DNA of 64,000 bases. Origin: Bacillota bacterium. Its GTDB lineage: Bacteria; Bacillota; Ch66; Ch109. The stretch is taken from contig JABLWZ010000008.1 in assembly GCA_013178275.1 (NCBI GenBank), forward strand, positions 1 through 64,000, given 5' to 3'. Each line of letters opens with the position of its first letter. Positions within the stretch are counted from its first letter, which is position 1. Position numbers and translations under genes: made by a program. The notes under the pieces are model-generated. The model did no database searches. It was not told the origin of the DNA and saw only the letters and a list, made by a program, of their open reading frames with translations. Below, one piece after another: positions 44,707 through 53,443 of this stretch.

Positions 44707-44878
44707 CTCCAACCGGTCTGCACCATGTTTACAAGAAATTATACTTATACCTGTTAATAACATAAAACCCGTTGGCCCTAAACCAATCGGGTTTTATTCA
44801 CAAACCGTTTTAAAACCCCAGCTGGCCATCCCCGGGAACCACACCTGACCGGATCGGTACGATCCTCCGGCCGCGGAC

Positions 44879-46300
44879 TCACCGCACGTCCAGCATCTCG
44901 TACTTCTTCAGCTTGTACTGCAGGGTGCGGCGGCTTATCCCCAGCATCTTGGCGGTCTTCTCCCGGTGCCCGCCGGTCTGGCGCAGAGCCTCCTCCAGCA
45001 TGGTCCTCTCCACATCGACTATCACGTTCGAGAGGCACCGCTCCTCCTCCTGGAAAGCTATGTACCGGTTCCTAAAGGTCTGCTGGACCGGCAGGCTCTC
45101 GGAAAACATGTGGGAAGGCAGTTCATCAGTGGAAATGATATCCCCGCTGCCCAGGACCATCGCCCTCTCGATGATGTTCTCCAGTTCCCGCACGTTCCCC
45201 GGCCAGGGGTACTGGGTCAGGACCTTCGTGGCATTGGACGTGAGCCCCTTGACGTTCAAGCTGAACTTGTGGTTAAACTTGGCTATGAAGTGCCTGATCA
45301 GGTCGGGGATATCCTCGGACCTCTCCCGCAGCGACGGCACATGGATGCCCACCACGTACAGGCGGTAGTACAGGTCTCTCCTGAACCGGCCCGCCTCGAT
45401 CGCCTCATTCAGGTCCTCGTTAGTCGCGGCGATGACCCGGACATCGGACACGATGGTCTTCTTCCCCCCCAGCCGCTCGAATGCCTTGTCCTGCAGCACC
45501 CTCAGGAGCTTGGCCTGGGTCTGAAAACTCAGGGTCCCGATCTCGTCGAGGAAGACCGTCCCCTTGTCGGCCAGCTCAAACTTCCCCATCTTGGTCGCAA
45601 CCGCCCCGGTGAAGGCCCCCTTCTCGTGTCCGAACAGCTCGCTCTCCAGCAGGGTCTCCGGCAACACCGCGCAGTTTATCGTGATGAAAGGAAAATCCCG
45701 GCGGTCGCTCATGTTGTGCAGTTCCCGGGCGATCAGGCTCTTGCCGGTCCCGCTTTCACCCGTCAGAAGGACCGTGGTGTGGCGGTTGGCGACCTTATTC
45801 GCTACGTCGAAGACCTCCTGCATCACAACACTCTTCCCGACGATGCGGTTGCCGATGGACCCAAACCGGTTGGTCTCCACAGCGCCCCGGGCCGCCTTCA
45901 GCTCCGACCGGGGTTTGGTCTTCCTCACGGCGCTGCCCTTGATAGCCTCTCCGATGACCTTTAAAAGGTCGTCGTTCTCGAAAGGCTTTATCACATAATC
46001 GAAGGCCCCGAGCTTCATGGCCTCCACAGCGTTCTGCACCGAGGCGTAACCGCTCATGACCACCACCGGCGAGTCGGGGCAGAGGAGCCGTATCTCCCTG
46101 ATCGCCCCCAAGCCGTCCCGGCCTGACGCCCGAAGGTCCAGGAAGATAACGTCCCAGTCCCGCTTCTTTATCTCGGATACAGCGCCAGCCACGCTGCCGG
46201 CCTGGCCCAATTCGAAACCCTCGGACTTAAGAAACTCCAGGAGGAACTCCAGCGTAGAGGCGTCGTGGTCAATCAAGAGTATACTGTTCTGAGCAACCAT
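44879..46300 (-). CDS. NtrC-family sigma-54-dependent response regulator
   Basis: 473 residues. Receiver (1-120) with acidic pocket Asp11/Asp13, phospho-Asp55 in FLDLRASG, and KPFENDD; AAA+ domain (about 155-385) with Walker A GESGTGKS, the sigma-54 contact loop GAFTGA, DEIGTL, and arginine finger region RFRRDLYYRL; Fis-type HTH at the C-terminus (RQTGGHREKTAKMLGISRRTLQYKL). All elements for activation of sigma-54 RNA polymerase are intact. It overlaps the kinase-like gene's end by spacing of only 5 bp. It most likely drives the -24/-12 promoters found through this island (inference). Confidence 0.95.
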   Translation of the reverse strand: MVAQNSILLIDHDASTLEFLLEFLKSEGFELGQAGSVAGAVSEIKKRDWDVIFLDLRASGRDGLGAIREIRLLCPDSPVVVMSGYASVQNAVEAMKLGAFDYVIKPFENDDLLKVIGEAIKGSAVRKTKPRSELKAARGAVETNRFGSIGNRIVGKSVVMQEVFDVANKVANRHTTVLLTGESGTGKSLIARELHNMSDRRDFPFITINCAVLPETLLESELFGHEKGAFTGAVATKMGKFELADKGTVFLDEIGTLSFQTQAKLLRVLQDKAFERLGGKKTIVSDVRVIAATNEDLNEAIEAGRFRRDLYYRLYVVGIHVPSLRERSEDIPDLIRHFIAKFNHKFSLNVKGLTSNATKVLTQYPWPGNVRELENIIERAMVLGSGDIISTDELPSHMFSESLPVQQTFRNRYIAFQEEERCLSNVIVDVERTMLEEALRQTGGHREKTAKMLGISRRTLQYKLKKYEMLDVR

Positions 46301-46305
46301 CCAGC

Positions 46306-47799
46306 TTACCCCCTTGCCAAGGGAAAATCAAGCATCACGGTTGTTCCTTCGTTCTCCTTGCTGCGTACAACAATCCACCCACCATGCCTGATCACGATCT
46401 GCCGGGCCACCGCCAGTCCAGTTCCGGCACCGTCGACCTTGGTGGTGAAAAAAGGATCGAAAATCTTGTCCAGCAGGCTCTTCGAAATACCGCACCCGTT
46501 ATCTTTGACAACCACCCTCACCCGGTCGCCGGTCACCTGGCTGGTCACGTCAATAACCCCGGAGTGGCCCATTGCCTCGATAGAGTTGTTGAATATATTC
46601 GAAAACAGCTGGGAAAGCTTTTCGCGGTTCCCCTCTATGATCGGCTCGCTTTCATCGAGGTGAAGGTTTAAGAAAACCTTGGACTCATTGTTTAAGATCG
46701 TGGTGCAGGTGTTTTTGATGACCTCGCTCAGGCTCAGCCGGTCAAACTCCATCTCCATCGGCCGGGAGAGGTCCAGCAGGTTGTTGACCACCTGGTTGAT
46801 CTTGTCCACCTCGTCCACGATGATCTGGGCGAACTTCCTGCTGTTAGCGTCACTGGCCTCCCGCTTCTCGATCATCCGGGCAAAGCCGCGGATAGCGGCC
46901 AACGGCCCCTGGACGTCCTGTGACAGGTTGGTCGCGATCTTATTGATGACCGTCATCTTCTCCAGCTGTATCAGACGGTTCTGGAAGCTGTGCTTCCCGG
47001 TCTCATCCTGAACCAGGCCGACGACGCCAAGCAGCTCTCCCTTTTCGTCCAACCAGGGGAAGACCGTGGAGGAAAGCACCATCTCTTCCTGGTTCAGGGT
47101 GATGAACCTTATATGCCCGCCCGAGTAGGCCAGCTTCTTCTCCATCACATAGTCAATCACCCGTTTTACGTTGTCGCGCTGCTGAGGAGCCAGGCACTCT
47201 AGATAGTGGCGCCCGATGATGTTATTGGAGTCGTAGCGGAAAAGCGTCTCCGCCGCCCGGTTGAACTGGATCATGGTCCCGTCCTTGGAAACGGTATAGA
47301 TGCCGATGTCCAGGCTGTCCAGGACCTCGTTGGCGATACCCGCCGTGTTCAACAAACCGATCAGGCTCCCATAGTGCCTGGAAACCAGCTCGGCGACCGC
47401 CTTCAGGAGTTTCATCTCCCCCTCGATCGGCACCCGCTGACCCTTGAACAGCAGCAGAATGAACCCGCGGATGTTGGCGTGGCTCAGCGGGGCCAACATG
47501 CCGGACGACCCCGGATCAGCCCCGAGCAGGTCAAGCAGTCTCTTATCGAGCGCCTGGGGTCCGGTCTCCGCGGCATCCACCAGTTGATTCAAGGTCGATT
47601 GGGAAAAAGCAGCTATATCCTTCGAGTACTTGGAGGGCTTGACCGGGTGTTCGATGATAGGGTTCAGCTCGCTGTCGCAGGCCGCGATAAACCCGCTGTC
47701 AAAGGGAAAAAGCTCCTCCAGCAGGTTCCCCACATCACACTTCAGGAAGTCCCCTATTCCATGCCGCTTGGTTATATCCTGCCATATAGGGACTTTCAT
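46306..47799 (-). CDS. PAS-domain NtrB-like kinase protein lacking the phosphoacceptor His
   Basis: 497 residues, no membrane segment. An N-terminal GAF-like half (about 1-165), a PAS domain (about 170-280, NEVLDSLDIGIYTVSKDG onward), a dimerisation helix pair and a C-terminal HATPase with NIFNNSIEAMG (N-box), DNGCGIS, and TTKVDGAGTGLAVAR. In the H-box the sequence is NLSQDVQGPLAAIRG; the usual L-x-H-E-I-x-N-P-L would place His where Gln294 (codon CAG) stands. So ATP binding looks intact but autophosphorylation is doubtful. GGGGGGAGG precedes the ATG. Co-transcribed with the NtrC-type regulator. Confidence 0.88.
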   Translation of the reverse strand: MKVPIWQDITKRHGIGDFLKCDVGNLLEELFPFDSGFIAACDSELNPIIEHPVKPSKYSKDIAAFSQSTLNQLVDAAETGPQALDKRLLDLLGADPGSSGMLAPLSHANIRGFILLLFKGQRVPIEGEMKLLKAVAELVSRHYGSLIGLLNTAGIANEVLDSLDIGIYTVSKDGTMIQFNRAAETLFRYDSNNIIGRHYLECLAPQQRDNVKRVIDYVMEKKLAYSGGHIRFITLNQEEMVLSSTVFPWLDEKGELLGVVGLVQDETGKHSFQNRLIQLEKMTVINKIATNLSQDVQGPLAAIRGFARMIEKREASDANSRKFAQIIVDEVDKINQVVNNLLDLSRPMEMEFDRLSLSEVIKNTCTTILNNESKVFLNLHLDESEPIIEGNREKLSQLFSNIFNNSIEAMGHSGVIDVTSQVTGDRVRVVVKDNGCGISKSLLDKIFDPFFTTKVDGAGTGLAVARQIVIRHGGWIVVRSKENEGTTVMLDFPLARG

Positions 47800-47883
47800 A
47801 CCCTCCCCCCCTAACTATACTTTAACAAAGTCGACCGATATTACAACCCAATTCAATCAGGAATAATCTGCTCGACTGCCGGG

Positions 47884-48465
47884 TCATCCGGTCGGGCCGG
47901 AATCCCCCTCGCCATCAGCCCGACCTTTTACGGCGCCGGACCCTTTTCCAGCTTGGCCTATTCCCCGCATATCATGCCAGAGTTCCGCGTATGACGCCGC
48001 CAGGATATCCTTCAGCGCCGCCGCCATCTCATCGGTCACCGGCTTCACGACCTGGCCGGGGCTGCCCGCCACCAGCGACTGGGCCGGGACCTCCATCCGC
48101 TCCGGGACCAGCGACCCGGCGGCGATGATGCTCCCCGGCCCGATCTTTGCCCCGTCCAGGACTATCGCCCCCATGCCCACCAGGACCCCGTCCCCGATCT
48201 CACACCCGTGAAGCACCGCCCCGTGTCCGATGGTCACGTGATCGCCGATAGACACCGGATCCTCCGGGGTCTCGTGCACCACGCAGTTGTCCTGAATGTT
48301 GCTGTTGGCCCCTATCCTCACCCAGCTGTAGTCCGAGCGGACCACCGCGTTGAACCAGATACTCGAGTTGGCCCCCACCGTAACATCGCCGATGACCTTG
48401 GCCCCCGGGGCCACCCAGGCGCTGGGGTCTATCACCGGCCGCTTTCCCTTGTAACGTATCAGCAA
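47884..48465 (-). CDS. Gamma carbonic anhydrase-like hexapeptide-repeat protein
   Basis: 193 residues from TTG 48465 (AAAGGTG 6 nt upstream; a GTG three codons earlier has no site). Left-handed beta-helix hexapeptide repeats (VIGDVTVGANSSIWFNAVVR; IGDHVTIGHGAVLHG) and the metal-binding His set in NCVVHE, TIGHGAVLHG. The PaaY/YrdA subgroup is often found with CoA catabolism, where PaaY acts as thioesterase; either activity is possible. The C-terminal 25 residues are Gly-rich and variable. Last gene of the five-gene unit 51.8-47.9 kb. Confidence 0.85.
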   Translation of the reverse strand: MLIRYKGKRPVIDPSAWVAPGAKVIGDVTVGANSSIWFNAVVRSDYSWVRIGANSNIQDNCVVHETPEDPVSIGDHVTIGHGAVLHGCEIGDGVLVGMGAIVLDGAKIGPGSIIAAGSLVPERMEVPAQSLVAGSPGQVVKPVTDEMAAALKDILAASYAELWHDMRGIGQAGKGSGAVKGRADGEGDSGPTG

Positions 48466-48505
48466 TAAAATCACCTTTAACTCTTCAGGGCTTTAAACCG
48501 CCTTG

Positions 48506-48979
48506 CTACTCCACGACCGGCGCGAAGTGGTCGATGTCCCGGATGGTGTTGGTGGTCTTCTCCGCGAATACCGCCTTGACCCGCATCCCGGTCCTGACCT
48601 GCTCCGGCTCGATTCCCTCCACGATGTGGGCGATCGGCGTGTCCGCTCCGTCCACCTTGATCAGGGCCAGGATATACGGCGCCTTGCGGGGCAGGTGCTT
48701 GTCGTTGTAGTTCACCACCGTGTAGTTGGTGATGACTCCCTCGTTCCCAAGCTCCACCCAGTTCTCGTCCAGCTTTTCGAAGTCCTTCTCGCAGTATTCC
48801 CGGGGAGGCAGGTAGACCTTGTCGCACTTCGGGCACCTCACCCCGAGGATCTTCCCCTCGTCACGCAGGGAGATGATAAACCTCGATCCCACTCGGCCCG
48901 CGAAGTACTGGTTGGCCATGGTCATCTTACCGAACATCACGAAACTGTTTTTGTCTATTTCATTCCGGCACGTGCTCAT
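48506..48979 (-). CDS. DUF35 OB-fold protein with incomplete zinc ribbon
   Basis: 157 residues. N-terminal helix, rubredoxin-like ribbon with GVRCPKCDKVYLPPREYCEKDF, then the OB-fold (TNYTVVNYNDKHLPRKAPYILALI, THIVEGIEP-like end). The ribbon has three Cys; the place of the fourth is Asp. DUF35 proteins such as ChsH2 bind thiolase-like partners (Ltp2, ChsH1) and shape their acyl-CoA site. It sits directly downstream of a second DUF35 gene and two thiolase-like genes, so a multi-subunit complex is likely. GAGGAGGGG before the ATG. Confidence 0.85.
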   Translation of the reverse strand: MSTCRNEIDKNSFVMFGKMTMANQYFAGRVGSRFIISLRDEGKILGVRCPKCDKVYLPPREYCEKDFEKLDENWVELGNEGVITNYTVVNYNDKHLPRKAPYILALIKVDGADTPIAHIVEGIEPEQVRTGMRVKAVFAEKTTNTIRDIDHFAPVVE

Positions 48980-48991
48980 CGAAACCCCTCC

Positions 48992-49483
48992 TCAATCATC
49001 TATAACCTTAAAATGTAGCAGGTCAGCCACACTGCCGGTCCTGACCTCATTCCATACCGCTCTCACCCTTACCCCGCGCTTCAGTTTGTCATTATCCTCG
49101 TTTCTGACCGTAAAGGCAAAGGCATCGTCGGCCGAAGCGTTGTCCAGCTTAAAGATACACATGTTGTAAGGGGTGGGGCGAAGGTACCCGGTCAAGGGGT
49201 CCGGACTTGAAAAATAGAAAATATCGGCTTCGCATATGATTCCCTCCGGACCGACTTCAACCACCTCCTCAGTACGGATCGCGCACCGAGGACAGCTTTC
49301 GCTGGGCGGGGTCTGGGTGCGTCCGCATTGGGGGCATTTACTGGCATACAGCTTTTTATCTTTGAAGCCTTCAAACCACTTGCCCATCATAGGACCGCTG
49401 CTGTAACGAACATCGATGGAATTCATTACTGAAAGCGAGATCAACTCTTTGACCTGATTATTATCGGGTTTGTTTTCAGCCAT
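48992..49483 (-). CDS. DUF35 OB-fold protein with complete zinc ribbon
   Basis: 163 residues. Ribbon with four Cys in ASKCPQCGRTQTPPSESCPRC (about residues 53-73), followed by the OB-fold domain ending RVRAVWNEVRTGSVADLLHF. Likely partner of the adjacent thiolase-like protein (stop and start 4 nt apart). The N-terminus SVMNSIDVRYSSGPMMGKWFEG is the helical part that in ChsH2-type proteins contacts the partner. AGGAGG lies 7 nt before the ATG. Confidence 0.87.
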   Translation of the reverse strand: MAENKPDNNQVKELISLSVMNSIDVRYSSGPMMGKWFEGFKDKKLYASKCPQCGRTQTPPSESCPRCAIRTEEVVEVGPEGIICEADIFYFSSPDPLTGYLRPTPYNMCIFKLDNASADDAFAFTVRNEDNDKLKRGVRVRAVWNEVRTGSVADLLHFKVIDD

Positions 49484-49486
49484 CCC

Positions 49487-50686
49487 TTACACCTCCTGCC
49501 AATCCAGTTCCTTCTCCAGCATAACCAGCACTGTCCAGTACGTTCCACCGTATCCGGAGGCCAAAGCGTGCCTGACATCTTTTACCTGATATTCGCCGGC
49601 ATCTCCCCGCACCTGGAGGGCCGCCTCCGCCACGCGCACCATGGCCGTCGCGCCGATGGCGTTGGTTCCAACCACCCCGCCCGAAGGATTAAACGGTATC
49701 TTTCCGCCTATTTCCAAATCGCCGTTTTCGACCATCTCGATAACCTGTTCCAGGGTCAATCCCATAAACTCCCCGAACCATTCGAGCCCCCACCAGACAG
49801 AGGGGTCGTACTCTTCGAAAACATCGAAATACTCGATCGGGTTGGTGATGCCGTTGCGGGGAAAAAGCTCCCCGGCCGCCACCTTCATCGACATCTCCGG
49901 CCTCTCCCAGGCCAGATCGACGGCGGTGTTTTCCCCCAGGTGGATTGCAACGTGATCTCTGATCCATACCGGCTTTCGGCTCAGCTGCTTGGCCTTTTCC
50001 TCTGAGGCGAAGATCATGGCGCAGGCCCCGTCACTCTGGGAGCACATATGAATCATCTGCAGTTCCCCCACCAGTTTGGGCGACCTTTCCATCAGGTCGT
50101 CTATCTGATCGTATTCCAGTCCTAATCGGCGGTGGGCGTTCGGGTTTTTCATCGAGTTTTTGTCAATCATCACCCGGTGTTTCATACCGGCCCTCAAGGC
50201 CCTTTCCTTACCGACCGCATTGATAAAGCGGTTCACATTGGTGGCGGTCAGGGCTCCGGTCTGTATTTTGCGCATCCAGAAGGGATCGGCCATGTTGGTT
50301 ATTCCGGCGGTGGTACTGCCGCACTCCCCCTGCTTCTGGTATCCTATCGCCAAAACCAGGTCGTGCATTCCAGAAGCCACCAGGTTATCGGCGGCGCACA
50401 CCACCGTGGTACCGACCGTGCCTCCGGTGGTCAGCCGATACATGCTCTTGCCGAACGCTCCGGTCCCCAGTACATGCCAGTGATCGGGCTGATAGACCAT
50501 CTCGAACAGCTCCATGTTGCCGTGAACCACGGCGTCTATATCGTCCATGGTCAGGTTAGCGTCGGCCAGGGCCTTCCTCACCGCTTCGTTGACCATCTCC
50601 GGCTGGCTCTGGTATTCTTTATGGCTGGAAAATTGGGTCATGCCGATACCGATGATACCTACGTTCCGGTTCTTTTTCTTACTCAT
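49487..50686 (-). CDS. Thiolase-like protein without nucleophilic Cys (Ltp-like), copy 1
   Basis: 399 residues from ATG 50686 (AAGGGGGT 6 nt upstream). Thiolase superfamily fold of the SCPx/Ltp branch: VGIIGIGMTQFSSH start, PNAHRRLGLEYDQI, SQSDGACAMIFASEEKAK, FNPSGGVVGTNAIGATAMVRVAEAA. Where thiolases have the Cys-x-Ser-Gly nucleophile, the sequence is YRLTTGGTVGTTVV, so Claisen cleavage is unlikely. With a DUF35 partner this fits a retro-aldolase like Ltp2-ChsH2, which removes a side chain from a beta-hydroxyacyl-CoA (inference from family). Confidence 0.82.
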   Translation of the reverse strand: MSKKKNRNVGIIGIGMTQFSSHKEYQSQPEMVNEAVRKALADANLTMDDIDAVVHGNMELFEMVYQPDHWHVLGTGAFGKSMYRLTTGGTVGTTVVCAADNLVASGMHDLVLAIGYQKQGECGSTTAGITNMADPFWMRKIQTGALTATNVNRFINAVGKERALRAGMKHRVMIDKNSMKNPNAHRRLGLEYDQIDDLMERSPKLVGELQMIHMCSQSDGACAMIFASEEKAKQLSRKPVWIRDHVAIHLGENTAVDLAWERPEMSMKVAAGELFPRNGITNPIEYFDVFEEYDPSVWWGLEWFGEFMGLTLEQVIEMVENGDLEIGGKIPFNPSGGVVGTNAIGATAMVRVAEAALQVRGDAGEYQVKDVRHALASGYGGTYWTVLVMLEKELDWQEV

Positions 50687-50698
50687 TGTCACACCCCC

Positions 50699-51835
50699 TT
50701 ATCTTTCCAGTACCATAACCGCGTGATGCTGTCCTGCCCCACCGGTTGTGCTCTGTATCACGGCGCAGTCGATATCCGCCACCTGGTGCTCCCCGGCCTG
50801 TCCCTTAAGCTGCAGGACCGCTTCGGCTGCTCCGTACAGGCCTCCAATGCGGATCGGACGGCCGGCCAGCATTCCGCCGGAGACATTGACGTTGTACCTG
50901 GCGGGACCGTACTCATCGATGAAATGTCCGCCTCTGCCTTCATCGGCTATTCCCAGGCCTTCCAGCCACATCGGCTGCTGGTAGGCGTAGCAGTCCATTA
51001 CCTCCACCAGGTTGACCTTCTTTTGGGGATCAGTGATCCCCGCCATCTTGTATGCGCGTTCAGCCGCCTTCTTCAGGGCGAAGTTGCCCGCGAGGTCGCG
51101 GTCGCCCAGGAAGTAGCTGTCGATGCAGTTGCCAAAACCGGTTATCCAGATGGGGTTATCGGTAAAATCATACGCCCTTTCCTCCGAGGCCAGGAGCATC
51201 GCCACCGCCCCGTCCGATACCGGGTAAGAATGCATGGTTCGGATCGGGTCGCACAACATGGGGGAAAACATGACATCCCCGATCGCCAGCTGTTTTGTCT
51301 CATTGGCATAAGGGTTGCGGGCGGCCCACTGGCGCGCCCGTACCACCACCTTGGCCAACTGCTCTTCGGTAAGGTTTGATTTCTCCAGGTAAGCCCGTGC
51401 CTGCAGTCCGGCGGCGTTTAAGTAATCGAGGCCGATCGCCCGGCCGTAGAAGGGGTCATAACCGAAATTGGAAACCTGGTTCCGGCTGGCTATATAGGAC
51501 TCCTTGCAGTGTCCGGCCAGATAGATGGCGTCATCGTGCCCGGCCAATATGGCGGCCAGGGCGTAGCCCACAGCATTCAGCCCTTCCTGGTCGACCTTGT
51601 CTTCTCCTCGGTAGAAAGAGCCGGTGGCGTTAGACACCCCGCAGTTGGAAATGGTCCGGGCATCGAAAAAATCATTAGAGCATGTAACCACGTTGCGGAT
51701 ATCTTTTTCAAAAGAAAAACCGGTCTGTAATTTTAGGTCTTCCAGCACATCCAGCAGCATGCTCTGAAACCGCTTGTGCCAGATATCAGATCCGATCTTA
51801 TGCTGTGATACAGCACAGATTGCCACCCTTTTCAT
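50699..51835 (-). CDS. Thiolase-like protein without nucleophilic Cys (Ltp-like), copy 2
   Basis: 378 residues. VAICAVSQHKIGSD start, a VSNATGSFYRGEDKVDQEGL segment in place of the nucleophile loop (no Cys), PVSDGAVAMLLASEERAYDF, VNVSGGMLAGRPIRIGGLYGAAEAVLQL near the C-terminus and GGAGQHHAVMVLER end. Like copy 1 it belongs to the lipid-transfer/thiolase-like branch. The two are only distantly alike and lie 12 bp apart, so they may form a heteromer. AGGAGG precedes the ATG by about 11 nt. First gene of the five-gene unit. Confidence 0.82.
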   Translation of the reverse strand: MKRVAICAVSQHKIGSDIWHKRFQSMLLDVLEDLKLQTGFSFEKDIRNVVTCSNDFFDARTISNCGVSNATGSFYRGEDKVDQEGLNAVGYALAAILAGHDDAIYLAGHCKESYIASRNQVSNFGYDPFYGRAIGLDYLNAAGLQARAYLEKSNLTEEQLAKVVVRARQWAARNPYANETKQLAIGDVMFSPMLCDPIRTMHSYPVSDGAVAMLLASEERAYDFTDNPIWITGFGNCIDSYFLGDRDLAGNFALKKAAERAYKMAGITDPQKKVNLVEVMDCYAYQQPMWLEGLGIADEGRGGHFIDEYGPARYNVNVSGGMLAGRPIRIGGLYGAAEAVLQLKGQAGEHQVADIDCAVIQSTTGGAGQHHAVMVLER

Positions 51836-51958
51836 CGATACTCATACCTCCTCAGCTTTTATCATGACTTCACCGAGACATCGCCCACCTTCCACCAACC
51901 TGCTGCTTTAAATGCTGCTGTAACTGCTGGGGTAAAATTCACCTCCGGTATCCATCTG

Positions 51959-51989
51959 TTGAGGGAACAGTAAAAAACCGCTCCCTCAA
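51959..51989 (-). terminator. Hairpin after the thiolase gene
   Basis: TTGAGGGA (51959-51966) pairs with TCCCTCAA (51982-51989) 11 nt after the thiolase stop; the run of T is inside the loop, not after the stem, so termination is uncertain. Confidence 0.45.
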
Positions 51990-51999
51990 TCCCTTTCCC

Positions 52000-53202
52000 T
52001 TATAGACGCTCGAAAATTGTAGCGATACCCTGGCCGCCGCCGATGCAGAGGGTCGCCATTCCATATTTTCCGCCAGTCCGGTGCAGTTCATTGACTACCG
52101 CCATGGCAAGCCGGCCGCCGGACATGCCGTTGGGGTGGCCGAAAGCGATGGCGCCGCCGTGAGGATTCCAGCGCTCGGGTATAACCTTGTGGCCATTTCG
52201 CTCCAAGAGCTTCATGCAGGCCAGGGTCTGCGAAGCAAAGGCCTCATTACACTCCACCACGGTCATATCTTCCAGGCTGAGTCCCGCCTGTTTCAAAGCC
52301 TTCTCGCAGGCGATGACCGGGGCGATCCCCATGTACTTGGGTTCACGGGCGCCCAGAGCGCAGGTGACAAAACGGGCCTTGGGCTTAACGCCCAGTTCTT
52401 CCGCCTTCTTTGCCGACATTAATGCCACTGCCACCCCGCCGTCGTTCATTCCCGAAGAGCTGCCGGCGGTCACGGTGCCGTCTTTTTTGAAGGCCGGACG
52501 AAGCTGCGCCAGTTTTTCCATGCTCATTTCACGGGGATGCTCGTCGGTATCAAAATATACCGGCGCCCCTTTCTTCTGCGGTATTTCCACCGGCACGATC
52601 TCATCCTTGAACAGTCCGTTTTTGATCGCCGCTGCAGCCAACTGCTGACTTCTAAAGCCAAAAGCGTCCTGTTCTTCCCTGGTAATTTCAAACTCCTCGG
52701 CCAGTATCTCCGCTATGATACCCATAGCCACATTGCTTTCTGCGTCGTGGCCGGTCTGCTTGGTAATCCATGCCGGAGGCATAAGGGAAAAAGGAGACTC
52801 CTGGCGCTCCATCAAATATGGCGCACGGGACCAGGATTCACATCCGCCGGCTACGTAAACATCACCAAAACCCGCTTTGATGTATGCGGCAGCCGTGTTA
52901 ATAGTTTGCAGCGCCGAGCCGCACTGCCGTTCCACCGTCTGGGCGGGTACGGAAATAGGATATCCCGCTTTCAGCACCGCCCAGCGGCCGATGTTCACTG
53001 CAGCGTTGTTGGTGCAGGCGTGCCCGATTATCACATCATCGATCAATGCCGGATCGAAATTCATTCGTTCCTTGAGTCCTTTCAAGGCAAAGGCAGCGAG
53101 TTCTTCCGGGCGGAAAGCCGATAGAGAGCCTCCCATTTTTCCTATGGCGGTTCTTACTCCGTCGATATACAGCACGTCCATGTTTGCCATAACCTCATTC
53201 AT
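52000..53202 (-). CDS. Acetyl-CoA acyltransferase (true thiolase)
   Basis: 400 residues. Nucleophile Cys94 in VERQCGSALQTINTAA, His in IAFGHPNGMSGGR and the second Cys in TLCIGGGQGIA, all as in active thiolases; the N-terminus LYIDGVRTAIGKMGG is typical. Cleaves 3-ketoacyl-CoA with CoA to acetyl-CoA, completing beta-oxidation, or runs in the reverse direction. AGGAGG lies 8 nt before the ATG at 53202. Single-gene unit with its own strong -24/-12 promoter 48 bp upstream and an enhancer-like motif further up. Confidence 0.95.
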   Translation of the reverse strand: MNEVMANMDVLYIDGVRTAIGKMGGSLSAFRPEELAAFALKGLKERMNFDPALIDDVIIGHACTNNAAVNIGRWAVLKAGYPISVPAQTVERQCGSALQTINTAAAYIKAGFGDVYVAGGCESWSRAPYLMERQESPFSLMPPAWITKQTGHDAESNVAMGIIAEILAEEFEITREEQDAFGFRSQQLAAAAIKNGLFKDEIVPVEIPQKKGAPVYFDTDEHPREMSMEKLAQLRPAFKKDGTVTAGSSSGMNDGGVAVALMSAKKAEELGVKPKARFVTCALGAREPKYMGIAPVIACEKALKQAGLSLEDMTVVECNEAFASQTLACMKLLERNGHKVIPERWNPHGGAIAFGHPNGMSGGRLAMAVVNELHRTGGKYGMATLCIGGGQGIATIFERL

Positions 53203-53249
53203 TGGTACATCCTCCTAGCGATTAAAATTTCAGGTCAAACAACCTATCA

Positions 53250-53265
53250 AGCAAATCACGTGCCA
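53250..53265 (-). promoter_or_regulatory. Sigma-54 promoter of the thiolase gene
   Basis: Minus strand: TGGCAC-GTGAT-TTGCT, a full match to the consensus TGGCAC-N5-TTGCW, 48 bp before the start codon. Confidence 0.87.
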
Positions 53266-53332
53266 CATTAAAAAAGGTTCACCCCCGGCAACCTCATCGA
53301 ATGAAGAAAGCCAGCAAACATAGTGCCCCAAG

Positions 53333-53379
53333 GCACAAGTGCAGCTCGCCTCCGAGCTGCACTTGTGCAAACATGGTAC
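53333..53379. promoter_or_regulatory. 16-bp perfect hairpin overlapping an enhancer-like motif
   Basis: 53333-53348 and 53353-53368 are exact complements (GCACAAGTGCAGCTCG) around CCTC, a very stable stem without T-run on either strand. Its right arm runs into GTGCA-AACAT-GGTAC (53365-53379), the shared motif, 100 bp upstream of the thiolase -24/-12 element. The stem may be the 3' end of the CrtC-like transcript, an insulator, or part of the activator site. Confidence 0.55.
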
Positions 53380-53443
53380 CAAAACTGGCCGGTTGTTCTA
53401 TTAAATTCACCCGATCTTGCACACCTGGCCGGGTGTTTCCCGT

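Larger units (their letters stand above)
44519..44878. other. Gene-free region between BKACE and sigma-54 regulator
   Basis: 360 bp containing, in minus-strand order, a hairpin at 44764-44795 (AAAACCCG with CGGGTTTT), the terminator at 44685-44706, and the -24/-12 element at 44646-44661. A weak copy of the enhancer-like motif, CTGCA-CCATG-TTTAC, is at 44718-44732. No gene is supported. Confidence 0.65.

Noticed and set aside
49487-51835. Calling both genes acetyl-CoA acetyltransferases
   Set aside because: Neither has the nucleophilic Cys of thiolases; only the 52.0-53.2 kb protein does.
51836-51960. GG-N10-GC arrangement upstream of the thiolase-like operon as a sigma-54 promoter
   Set aside because: The -12 box is GGGCG instead of TTGCW and the -24 box is poor; the operon may use another promoter.
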